A DNA stretch of 8,562 bases, from the NCBI GenBank assembly GCA_947626485.1, contig CANQSG010000084.1:1-8562 (forward strand), written 5' to 3'. Below, in pieces: positions 1-5,166 of this stretch. Position 1 is the stretch's first letter. Every line of letters begins with the position of its first letter. This stretch comes from an uncultured Clostridia bacterium (lineage in GTDB: Bacteria > Bacillota > Clostridia > Oscillospirales > Acutalibacteraceae). Below the pieces are notes generated by a model. The model was given only the letters and a program-made list of their open reading frames with translations, was not told the DNA's origin and ran no database searches. The position numbers and the translations under genes were made by a program.

Positions 1-476
1 CGCCCGCCGGGTACACGACCGCCCGCCGGACGCTCGGGGAGCAGGAGGCCACCGTTTACGTCCTGCAAACCGGAACCGAGCTTGCCGACGCATCGGCGGA
101 TTTCTGCCTGGTCTACGCTCTCGCCCCTTCGGGCAACCGGGGACTTTATCAGTATGACGCCGTCGAAAAGACGATGCAGCGCTACCTCGCGCCGACCGAC
201 CTGCCGACCGGAGCCGCCGCCGTAGAGCCGGAGGCGGGACTGCTGCAAACGATCGCCGCCTTCGCGTCGGCGCACCGCCTGCCGCTGATCTGTGCCGCGG
301 CGCTGCTGGCCGCCGTCCTCGCCGCCGTGCTGCTCGTCGTGCTGGTGCGCCGCGCCGAAAAACGCCGCACCGCCGCCGCGAAGACGTCGGGGGACGCGCT
401 GGAGCAGGAGATTGATTCGTTGGTGATGGAATTCAGGGAATCGCCGCCGGCGCCGCCTGCGCCGCCGGCGAAGTGA
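1..476 (+). CDS. C-terminal part of a membrane-anchored exported protein of unknown function (5' truncated)
   Basis: The frame is open from base 3 with no stop until TGA at 474-476, giving 157 residues of a gene that begins before the window. An ATG at 174 lies in frame, but open coding-like sequence continues upstream, so it is probably internal. The first ~90 residues look like a folded soluble segment, including a stretch reading GNRGLYQYDAVEKTMQRYL. This resembles C-terminal segments of large secreted proteins of gut clostridia, but that is recollection only. Residues about 93-115 form one strongly hydrophobic Leu/Ala/Val helix, followed by RRAEKRR. The positive-inside rule then places the C-terminal tail in the cytoplasm and the upstream part outside. 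The tail ends in a PPAPPAPPAK stretch. There is no LPXTG signal. It is unrelated to ribosome genes and is separated from them by terminators. I do not recognise the family. Confidence 0.72.
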   Translation, partial: PAGYTTARRTLGEQEATVYVLQTGTELADASADFCLVYALAPSGNRGLYQYDAVEKTMQRYLAPTDLPTGAAAVEPEAGLLQTIAAFASAHRLPLICAAALLAAVLAAVLLVVLVRRAEKRRTAAAKTSGDALEQEIDSLVMEFRESPPAPPAPPAK

Positions 477-482
477 AGAACT

Positions 483-530
483 AAGAGTGAAGAGTGAAGA
501 GTGTCGGTGTCCGCTTCGCGGACGATACAT
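483..530. repeat. AAGAGTG tandem repeat with adjoining small hairpin
   Basis: Three exact back-to-back copies of AAGAGTG occupy 483-503, starting seven bases after the stop codon of the upstream gene. A related AAGTGAAGAA stretch overlaps that stop. A perfect 6-bp hairpin follows directly: GTCCGC (509-514) pairs with GCGGAC (518-523) around a TTC loop. Short purine-rich repeats joined to a small GC hairpin are often dispersed between genes in GC-rich clostridia, so this may be one copy of a genome-wide intergenic element. One window cannot show that. No protein is encoded here. Confidence 0.5.
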
Positions 531-534
531 ATTG

Positions 535-563
535 AAAAACCCGCCTGCGGCAGGCGGGTTTTT
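535..563. terminator. Strong, potentially bidirectional Rho-independent terminator
   Basis: Bases 535-547 (AAAAACCCGCCTG) are the exact reverse complement of 551-563 (CAGGCGGGTTTTT), with a 3-nt CGG loop. This gives an 8-bp GC-rich core flanked by an A5 tract upstream and a T5 tract downstream. It can therefore terminate transcription from either side. It lies 58 bases after the stop of the upstream membrane-protein gene and insulates the ribosomal operon from it. Confidence 0.9.
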
Positions 564-567
564 GCTC

Positions 568-594
568 GCGCGGCGGGCGCCGCGCTTCGTTTTT
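568..594 (+). terminator. Second terminator-like hairpin in tandem
   Basis: Bases 568-574 (GCGCGGC) pair perfectly with 579-585 (GCCGCGC) around a GGGC loop. This is a 7-bp all-GC stem, followed by TTCGTTTTT (586-594). The T tract is interrupted by CG, so it is weaker than a canonical one. It starts only five bases after the first terminator, which makes a backup role likely. Confidence 0.6.
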
Positions 595-613
595 GGGGGT
601 GGAGATTTGCTGC

Positions 614-675
614 TAAAAATTTTTTTGAAATTTTTTGAAAAAATACTTGCAATTTTGAGGGGAGTGTGCTATGAT
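614..675 (+). promoter_or_regulatory. Main promoter of the S10-spc operon with A/T-rich upstream element
   Basis: A sigma-A type promoter reads TTGCAA (-35, 647-652), a 17-nt spacer, then TATGAT (-10, 670-675). A TG dinucleotide at 667-668 gives an extended -10. The predicted transcription start is about 681-683. Immediately upstream lies an A/T block (about 614-645) containing an exact 10-bp direct repeat, TTTTTTGAAA at 621-630 and 631-640. This spacing matches the helical repeat and would bend DNA or contact the RNA polymerase alpha subunit as an UP element. Such promoters are typical of rRNA and ribosomal-protein operons. It is the only convincing promoter in the window. Confidence 0.85.
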
Positions 676-710
676 ATCCGAGTACGCTATGCGTGCAGAT
701 ATGCGATGAT

Positions 711-747
711 GTGGGAGGTGGCCGGCCTCGAGCCGGGGAATTTCCAC
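711..747 (+). other. Leader hairpin with 5x5 internal loop
   Basis: The outer stem pairs GTGGGA (711-716) with TTCCAC (742-747), including one G-T wobble. The inner stem pairs CCGGC (722-726) with GCCGG (732-736) around a CTCGA loop. Between them lies a symmetric internal loop, GGTGG (717-721) opposite GGAAT (737-741). A purine-rich internal loop between two stable stems is a common form of protein-binding site in ribosomal-protein leaders. Function is unproven. Confidence 0.5.
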
Positions 748-845
748 GGAGTATGTCCGATTTGCAAACCGGGCGAAAGAACTTGAAAGCGCAATCGCGG
801 TCTTGCGTGCCGTCGGTTGCCGCGGAGGTCGAACGGCCTTCGCAC

Positions 846-880
846 CCGGATTTGACTGTGACCCCAGCCGATCCGGTTTT
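846..880 (+). terminator. Candidate attenuator hairpin in the rpsJ leader
   Basis: CCGGAT (846-851) pairs perfectly with ATCCGG (871-876), and TTTT follows at 877-880. A short CTG/CAG stem (856-858 with 865-867) can form inside the 19-nt loop. The base of the stem is GC-rich and leads into the T tract, as in an intrinsic terminator, but four T residues and a large loop make it weak without a factor. AAACCGG at 766-772 is exactly complementary to CCGGTTT at 873-879, so an exclusive antiterminator pairing is possible. Confidence 0.4.
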
Positions 881-884
881 AAAA

Positions 885-910
885 TGTGCCGACAGGAAAC
901 ACACGGCACA
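885..910 (+). other. Hairpin upstream of the rpsJ ribosome binding site
   Basis: TGTGCCG (885-891) pairs perfectly with CGGCACA (904-910), leaving a 12-nt A-rich loop. An overlapping alternative pairs AACAC (898-902) with GTGTT (911-915), so both cannot form at once. The rpsJ Shine-Dalgarno sequence (941-946) lies 30 bases downstream and is not itself paired in either form. Confidence 0.4.
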
Positions 911-957
911 GTGTTAAGTTTAGCCCGCCAACCAACGATCAGGAGGCGAACGAAACA

Positions 958-1269
958 ATGGCAGTCAAGGAAAAAATCCGCATTCGTATCAAGGGGTATG
1001 ATCACGCTCTCGTCGACCAGTCGGCCGAAAAGATCGTCGAAACCGCAAAGCGCACCGGCGCTCGCGTTTCCGGTCCCGTGCCGCTGCCGACCGAGAAAGA
1101 GGTCGTCACCATCCTGCGCGCCGTCCATAAATATAAGGACAGCCGCGAGCAGTTCGAAACGCGGACCCACAAACGGCTTATCGACATTCTCAGACCTTCC
1201 AACAAAACCGTGGAAGCGCTGATGAGTCTTGAGCTCCCCGCCGGCGTCGAAATCGAAATCAAACTCTGA
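958..1269 (+). CDS. rpsJ: 30S ribosomal protein S10
   Basis: The 103-residue product matches the usual S10 length. S10 sits in the head of the 30S subunit and, as NusE, also joins the transcription antitermination complex with NusB. The N-terminus reads MAVKEKIRIRIKGYDH, a typical S10 start. The conserved RTHKRLIDI segment begins at residue 69, and the protein ends in EIEIKL. The ATG at 958 is chosen because AGGAGG lies at 941-946, 11 nt upstream. Upstream in-frame starts would add residues unlike S10. It is the first gene of the operon and is preceded by a long structured leader. A 54-nt gap with a hairpin follows before rplC. Confidence 0.98.
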   Translation: MAVKEKIRIRIKGYDHALVDQSAEKIVETAKRTGARVSGPVPLPTEKEVVTILRAVHKYKDSREQFETRTHKRLIDILRPSNKTVEALMSLELPAGVEIEIKL

Positions 1270-1284
1270 CGCCGCCGTGGTCAA

Positions 1285-1300
1285 GTTGGCTGACGCCAAC
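1285..1300 (+). other. Perfect hairpin between rpsJ and rplC
   Basis: GTTGGC (1285-1290) pairs exactly with GCCAAC (1295-1300) around a TGAC tetraloop. It sits 15 bases after the rpsJ stop and 9 bases before the rplC Shine-Dalgarno (AAGGAGG, 1310-1316). No T tract follows, so it is not a terminator. It might be an RNA-processing or stability element, or have no function. Confidence 0.4.
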
Positions 1301-1323
1301 CAATAACCAAAGGAGGAACCGGT

Positions 1324-1956
1324 ATGAAAAAAGGATTAGTTGGAAAAAAGCTCGGCATGACCCAGCTTTTTGACGCGAACGGCAACGTCGTTCCGGTCAC
1401 CGTGCTCGAGGTCGGACCCTGCGTGGTCAGCCAGAAGAAAACGGTCGAGAACGACGGGTACGACGCCGTGCAGATCGGCTTTGCCGACCGCAAGGCCTCT
1501 CACGTCAACAAGCCCCAGAAGGGTCACTTTGCCAAAGGCGACGTCGCGCCCAAGAAGGTGCTCCGCGAGCTGCGGCTCGAGGATACGTCGTCCCTCAACG
1601 TCGGCGACGTGCTCAAGGCCGACCTTTTCGCGGTGGGCGATCACGTCGACGTGCGCGGCACCAGTAAAGGTAAGGGCTACGCCGGCGTCATCAAGCGCTG
1701 GAACTTCTCCCGCCTGAAGATGTCGCACGGTACCGGCCCGGTCGCCCGTCACGGCGGCTCGCTCGGCGCCTGCAGCACCCCTTCGCGCGTGATGAAGGGC
1801 AAGAAGATGGCCGGCCATCTGGGCAGCGAACGGGTCACCGTTCAAAACCTCGATGTCGTCAAGGTCGATGCGGAAAACAATCTCATCGCCGTAAAGGGCG
1901 CCGTTCCCGGCCCCAAGGGCGGCGTCATCGTCCTGTTTGACAGCGTCAAGGCCTAA
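1324..1956 (+). CDS. rplC: 50S ribosomal protein L3
   Basis: The 210-residue product has the normal bacterial length for L3, an early-assembling 50S protein. Its long central extension reaches the peptidyl-transferase region of 23S rRNA. The start MKKGLVGKKLGMTQLF is characteristic. The glycine- and lysine-rich TSKGKGYAG begins at residue 113, and the extension around residues 142-165 contains RHGGSLGACSTPSRV and KGKKMAGH. The motif VTVQNLDVVKVD follows. ATG 1324 has AAGGAGG at 1310-1316, 7 nt upstream. The first codons are strikingly A-rich for this GC-rich operon, which keeps the start region unstructured. A 17-nt gap precedes rplD. Confidence 0.98.
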   Translation: MKKGLVGKKLGMTQLFDANGNVVPVTVLEVGPCVVSQKKTVENDGYDAVQIGFADRKASHVNKPQKGHFAKGDVAPKKVLRELRLEDTSSLNVGDVLKADLFAVGDHVDVRGTSKGKGYAGVIKRWNFSRLKMSHGTGPVARHGGSLGACSTPSRVMKGKKMAGHLGSERVTVQNLDVVKVDAENNLIAVKGAVPGPKGGVIVLFDSVKA

Positions 1957-1973
1957 GGGAAGGAGAGTTGAAT

Positions 1974-2597
1974 ATGCCTAATGTAGCAGTTGTCGATATG
2001 ACCGGCAAAAAAGTCGGTGATCTGACCCTCAGCGACGCCGTGTTCGGGATCGAACCCAACGCCGACGTCATGCACCTGGCCGTTGTGAATTACCTCGCGA
2101 ATCAGCGGCAGGGCACCCAGTCCACCCTGACCCGCACCGAGGTTTCCGGCGGCGGCCGCAAGCCCTGGAGACAGAAGGGCACCGGACACGCCCGCCAGGG
2201 CTCTATCCGCGCGCCGCAGTGGCGGCACGGCGGCATCGCCCTCGGCCCGAAGCCCCGCGATTATTCCTACACCCTCAATAAGAAGGTGCGCCGCCTGGCG
2301 CTGAAATCGGCGCTGTCCGATAAGGTCCTGACCGGCTCGCTCATCGTGCTCGACGCGCTGACGCTCGACGGTTACAAGACCCGCCCGGTCGCCGATTGCC
2401 TGAAGGCCATCGGCGCCGCGAAGAAAACCCTGATCGTGCTGCCGGAGAACGACGCGGTCGCCGTCAAGAGCGCCGCGAACATCGCCGGCGTCAAGACCGC
2501 CCAGGTCAACACGATCAACACCTACGACATTCTCCATGCCGATTCGCTCGTCATCGTGAAGGATGCCGTTGCAAAGCTTGAGGAGGTGTATGCGTGA
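1974..2597 (+). CDS. rplD: 50S ribosomal protein L4
   Basis: The 207-residue product is L4, a 50S protein whose loop lines the nascent-peptide tunnel. The tunnel loop is visible as GGGRKPWRQKGTGHARQGS from residue 59, followed by the conserved Trp-containing QWRHGG. A TTG at 1968 is in frame, but ATG 1974 is the better start: GAAGGAG at 1959-1965 is 8 nt from ATG 1974 but only 2 nt from the TTG. In E. coli, L4 is also the autoregulator of this operon through the rpsJ leader, and the same role here would be an inference. The stop TGA (2595-2597) overlaps the rplW ATG by one base, indicating coupling. Confidence 0.97.
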   Translation: MPNVAVVDMTGKKVGDLTLSDAVFGIEPNADVMHLAVVNYLANQRQGTQSTLTRTEVSGGGRKPWRQKGTGHARQGSIRAPQWRHGGIALGPKPRDYSYTLNKKVRRLALKSALSDKVLTGSLIVLDALTLDGYKTRPVADCLKAIGAAKKTLIVLPENDAVAVKSAANIAGVKTAQVNTINTYDILHADSLVIVKDAVAKLEEVYA

Positions 2598-2890
2598 TGA
2601 AGGCTGCGGAAGACATTATCCAGGCCCCGATCATCACCGAACGGAGCATGGCCGGCATCCCGGACAAGAAATACACGTTCCGCGTCGCGAAGGACGCCAA
2701 CAAGATCGAAATCGCGCAGGCGGTGGAAAAGCTCTTTAAGGTCGAGGTTGCCAAAGTCAACACGCTGCACGTTCGCGGACAGGAAAAGCGCATGGGTCGT
2801 TACAGCGGCCGCACCGCTTCCTGGAAGAAAGCGATCGTCACCTTGAAGCAGAGCTCCAAGCCCATCGAATTCTTTGACGGACTGCTTTAA
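2597..2890 (+). CDS. rplW: 50S ribosomal protein L23
   Basis: The 97-residue product is L23, which sits at the exit of the peptide tunnel and is the docking site for trigger factor and signal recognition particle. The N-terminus MKAAEDIIQAPIITERS matches the usual D-I-I-x-x-P-I-I-T-E-K-S pattern. Further conserved parts are YTFRVAKDANKIEIAQAVEKLFKV and VNTLHVRG. Two starts are possible: GTG 2594, 7 nt after GAGGAGG (2580-2586), and ATG 2597, 10 nt after it. I prefer ATG, which forms a TGATG overlap with the rplD stop. The protein ends in EFFDGLL. A 103-nt structured gap follows, the longest inside the operon. Confidence 0.96.
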   Translation: MKAAEDIIQAPIITERSMAGIPDKKYTFRVAKDANKIEIAQAVEKLFKVEVAKVNTLHVRGQEKRMGRYSGRTASWKKAIVTLKQSSKPIEFFDGLL

Positions 2891-2993
2891 TCGGGCGTCC
2901 TGCGCGGGAAAGCGCCGCCTTTTTTCGCGGCGGATTCCCGGTGATGTATGGGGCGAGACCGCCCCGCTAAGCCGAACTTAGGAGAGTGAAAAC
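2891..2993 (+). promoter_or_regulatory. Structured spacer before rplB with three consecutive hairpins
   Basis: Three hairpins stand in series. The first (2905-2940) pairs CGGGAA with TTCCCG and CGCCGC with GCGGCG across a 2x2 internal loop (AG opposite GA), closing an 8-nt loop with six T residues. The second (2950-2965) pairs GGGGCG with CGCCCC around AGAC. The third (2967-2981) pairs CTAAG with CTTAG around CCGAA, and its 3' arm covers the first two bases of the rplB Shine-Dalgarno AGGAG (2980-2984). No T tract follows the stems, so they are not terminators, and no promoter is visible. A translational control or processing element for rplB is inferred. Confidence 0.5.
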
Positions 2994-3827
2994 ATGGCTA
3001 TCAAGCATTATAAGCCGACGACCAACGGCCGCCGCAACATGACGACGATGGATTATTCCGAGCTGTCAAAGGTGGCGCCCGAAAAGAGCCTGCTCGACAC
3101 GGTGCACAAGAGCGCCGGCCGCAACAGCTACGGTCGCATCACCGTCCGCCATCGCGGCGGCGGCAACCGGAAGAAATACCGGATCATCGATTTCAAACGG
3201 GAGCGTTTCGGCGTCAAGGCCACCGTGCAGACCCTCGAATACGATCCCAATCGCACCGCGTTCATCGCGCTCGTGCAGTATGAGGACGGCGAAAAGCGCT
3301 ATATCCTCGCGCCGGTCGGCCTGAAGGTCGGCGACACCGTCGTCAGCGGGCCCGACGCCGACATAAAGCCCGGCAACGCCCTGCCGCTGTCGAGCATCCC
3401 GGTCGGTACCTTCCTGCACAACATCGAAATGTACCCCGGCAAGGGCGCCCAGCTCGCCCGCGCCGCCGGCATCATGGCGCAGTTGATGGCGAAGGAAAAC
3501 GGCATGGCGCTGCTGCGCCTCTCTTCGGGCGAGCTGCGCAACGTCCCGGCGGCCTGCATGGCGTCGATCGGACAGGTCAGCAACCCCGAGCACAACAACG
3601 TCAACATCGGCAAGGCCGGCAGAAAGCGCCACATGGGCTGGCGTCCGACCGTCCGCGGCTCGGTCATGAACCCGAACGACCACCCGCACGGCGGCGGTGA
3701 AGGCAAGTCCCCGATCGGCCGTCCCGGCCCGGTCACGCCGTGGGGCAAGCCGACCCTCGGTTACAAGACCCGTCAGAAGCATAAACGCTCCGATGCCTAT
3801 ATCGTCAAGCGTCGCAGCTCGAATTAA
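2994..3827 (+). CDS. rplB: 50S ribosomal protein L2
   Basis: The 277-residue product has the normal length for L2, a large 50S protein needed for subunit association and the peptidyl-transferase centre. Conserved parts are visible in order: MAIKHYKPTTNGRRNM at the start, GRITVRHRGGGNRKKYRIIDFKR near residues 47-70, and the C-terminal MNPNDHPHGGGEGKSP from residue 225. The two histidines at 230 and 232 lie in the segment close to the catalytic centre. RPGPVTPWGKPTLGYKTR follows. ATG 2994 has AGGAG at 2980-2984, 9 nt upstream. The gene follows an unusually long hairpin-rich spacer and lies 21 nt before rpsS. Confidence 0.98.
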   Translation: MAIKHYKPTTNGRRNMTTMDYSELSKVAPEKSLLDTVHKSAGRNSYGRITVRHRGGGNRKKYRIIDFKRERFGVKATVQTLEYDPNRTAFIALVQYEDGEKRYILAPVGLKVGDTVVSGPDADIKPGNALPLSSIPVGTFLHNIEMYPGKGAQLARAAGIMAQLMAKENGMALLRLSSGELRNVPAACMASIGQVSNPEHNNVNIGKAGRKRHMGWRPTVRGSVMNPNDHPHGGGEGKSPIGRPGPVTPWGKPTLGYKTRQKHKRSDAYIVKRRSSN

Positions 3828-3848
3828 CCGGCGAAAGGAGTTTGAACC

Positions 3849-4127
3849 ATGGGAAGAAGCATTAAAAAGGGACCTTTTGTACAGCCTGTGCTGTTGAAAC
3901 GCGTCCGTGAAATGAATGAATCCGGTGAAAAACGTGTGCTCAAAACCTGGAGCCGCGCCTCCACCATTTTCCCCGATTTCGTCGGCCACACCTTCGCGGT
4001 GCATGACGGGCGGAAGCACGTTCCGGTTTATGTGACCGAGGACATGGTCGGACACAAGCTCGGCGAGTTTGCCCCGACGCGCACCTTCCGCGGGCACGCC
4101 GGCGCCAAGACTACCGGCAAGAAGTAA
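3849..4127 (+). CDS. rpsS: 30S ribosomal protein S19
   Basis: The 92-residue product is S19, which forms a complex with S13 in the 30S head near the A-site tRNA and the intersubunit bridge. The start MGRSIKKGPFV is almost invariant in the family. The core motif HDGRKHVPVYVTEDMVGHKLGEF occupies residues 52-74, and the tail is basic (GHAGAKTTGKK). The length is typical. ATG 3849 has AAAGGAG at 3834-3840, 8 nt upstream. It lies between rplB and rplV as in nearly all bacteria, with a 22-nt gap to rplV. Confidence 0.98.
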   Translation: MGRSIKKGPFVQPVLLKRVREMNESGEKRVLKTWSRASTIFPDFVGHTFAVHDGRKHVPVYVTEDMVGHKLGEFAPTRTFRGHAGAKTTGKK

Positions 4128-4149
4128 GCGGTCGAAAGGAGATTCTACG

Positions 4150-4488
4150 ATGGAAGCGAAAGCTACCCTGAAATACGCCCGCATTTCACCGCGCAAGGTC
4201 AAGGTCGTGCTGGACCTGATCCGCAATCAGCCTGCCGATAAGGCCATGGCGATCCTCCGGTTCACGCCCAAGGCCGCCTGTGAATATCTGCAAAAGCTGC
4301 TGGCGTCCGCGATGGCAAACGCGGAAAACAACCACAATATGGACGTCTCCCGCCTCTACGTCGCGGAATGTTACGTCTCGCCCGGCCCCATCCTCAAGCG
4401 CATCCGCCCGAAGGATCACGGCCGCGCCCACCGCATCAACAAGCGGACATCCCACATGACCCTGGTGCTCAGGGAACGGGAAGACTAA
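4150..4488 (+). CDS. rplV: 50S ribosomal protein L22
   Basis: The 112-residue product is L22, whose long beta-hairpin lines the peptide tunnel opposite L4. Mutations in that loop give macrolide resistance in other bacteria. The signature ARISPRKVKVVLDLIR lies near the N-terminus, NAENNHNMD is in the middle, and the hairpin and tail contain GPILKRIRPKDHGRAHRINKRTSHM. ATG 4150 has AAAGGAG at 4135-4141, 8 nt upstream. A longer frame extends upstream over the rpsS end but lacks L22-like sequence there, so the short start is preferred. The stop TAA (4486-4488) is part of the rpsC Shine-Dalgarno. Confidence 0.97.
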   Translation: MEAKATLKYARISPRKVKVVLDLIRNQPADKAMAILRFTPKAACEYLQKLLASAMANAENNHNMDVSRLYVAECYVSPGPILKRIRPKDHGRAHRINKRTSHMTLVLRERED

Positions 4489-4500
4489 GGAGGTTTTGTT

Positions 4501-5166
4501 ATGGGCCAGAAAGTAAATCCCCACGGTATGCGTGTCGGCGTCATCAAGAACTGGGATTCCCGTTGGTACGCCAAGGACAACGTCTTCGGAGATACTTTGG
4601 TTGAGGACTATAACCTCCGGAAGTATCTGAAAAAGACCCTGCGCGCCGCCGGCGTTCCCCGCATCGAGATCGAACGCGACGCCTCGCGCATCCGCCTGCA
4701 CATCCACTGTGCAAAGCCCGGCATGGTCATCGGCAGAAACGGCACGGAGATCGAAAAGCTGCGCGCCACCTGTCAGAAGATGCTCGGCAAGCCGGTCGTC
4801 ATCAATATTGTTGAAATCAAGAACCCCGACCTCGACGCGACGCTCGTCGCCGAGAACATCGCCGCCCAGCTGGAGAAACGCGTTTCCTTCCGCCGCGCGA
4901 TGAAGCTGGCGATCGGCCGCACCATGCGGCTGGGCGCCAAGGGGATCAAAACCCAGGTCTCGGGTCGCCTCGGCGGCGCTGAGATCGCCCGTACCGAACA
5001 TTATCACGAGGGCACCATCCCGCTGCAGACCCTGCGCGCCGACATCGACTACGGCTTTGCCGAGGCGAACACGACCTACGGCCGCATCGGCGTCAAGGTC
5101 TGGATCTACACCGGCGAGGTGCTCCACGATGCGCGGAAGCCCCGCAAGGAAGGAGGCGCTCGCTGA
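4501..5166 (+). CDS. rpsC: 30S ribosomal protein S3
   Basis: The 221-residue product is S3, at the mRNA entry site of the 30S subunit, where it contributes to mRNA helicase activity with S4. The start MGQKVNPHGMRVGVIK is characteristic. A KH domain carries the GxxG loop as GRNG at residues 78-81, followed by EIEKLR. The C-terminal domain contains RRAMKLAIGRTMRLGAKGIK and SGRLGGAEIARTEHYHEG. The Shine-Dalgarno TAAGGAGG (4486-4493) begins with the rplV stop codon and is 7 nt from the ATG. The stop TGA overlaps the rplP ATG by one base (5166). Confidence 0.98.
   Translation: MGQKVNPHGMRVGVIKNWDSRWYAKDNVFGDTLVEDYNLRKYLKKTLRAAGVPRIEIERDASRIRLHIHCAKPGMVIGRNGTEIEKLRATCQKMLGKPVVINIVEIKNPDLDATLVAENIAAQLEKRVSFRRAMKLAIGRTMRLGAKGIKTQVSGRLGGAEIARTEHYHEGTIPLQTLRADIDYGFAEANTTYGRIGVKVWIYTGEVLHDARKPRKEGGAR

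Larger units (their letters stand above)
682..957 (+). promoter_or_regulatory. Structured 5' leader of the rpsJ operon mRNA
   Basis: About 275 nt separate the predicted transcription start from the rpsJ ATG, and I see no credible gene in them. Several helices can be read by eye: a two-part hairpin at 711-747, a hairpin followed by T4 at 846-880, and a 7-bp hairpin at 885-910. An alternative 5-bp pairing (898-902 with 911-915) competes with the last one. In E. coli, L4 represses the S10 operon by binding its leader and causing attenuation and translational repression. Whether L4, encoded here by rplD, acts on this leader is an inference, since leader structures differ between phyla. Confidence 0.6.

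Noticed and set aside
487..786. Open frame through the terminators and promoter upstream of rpsJ
   Set aside because: It would run through two terminators, the promoter and the leader hairpin. The product has no protein-like pattern and no good ribosome binding site.
803..1222. Frame-shifted open frame overlapping the leader and rpsJ
   Set aside because: It overlaps rpsJ in another frame with an Arg/Ser/Pro-rich composition typical of out-of-frame GC-rich DNA.
2874..2902. TTGACG near the end of rplW as the -35 of an internal promoter
   Set aside because: No -10-like sequence lies 16-18 nt downstream; the expected position reads GTCCTG.
2905..2940. The rplW-rplB hairpin as a Rho-independent terminator
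   Set aside because: Its T residues are in the loop and no T tract follows the stem. Termination here would also cut off most of the operon.
3066..4226. Long antisense open frame (386 codons) across rplB and rpsS
   Set aside because: It is the mirror of highly conserved genes. Long antisense frames are expected in GC-rich coding DNA, and the translation shows no recognisable domain.
4186..5127. Antisense open frame (313 codons) across rplV and rpsC
   Set aside because: It has the same cause: it lies wholly over conserved coding sequence and has no supported start signal or family likeness.
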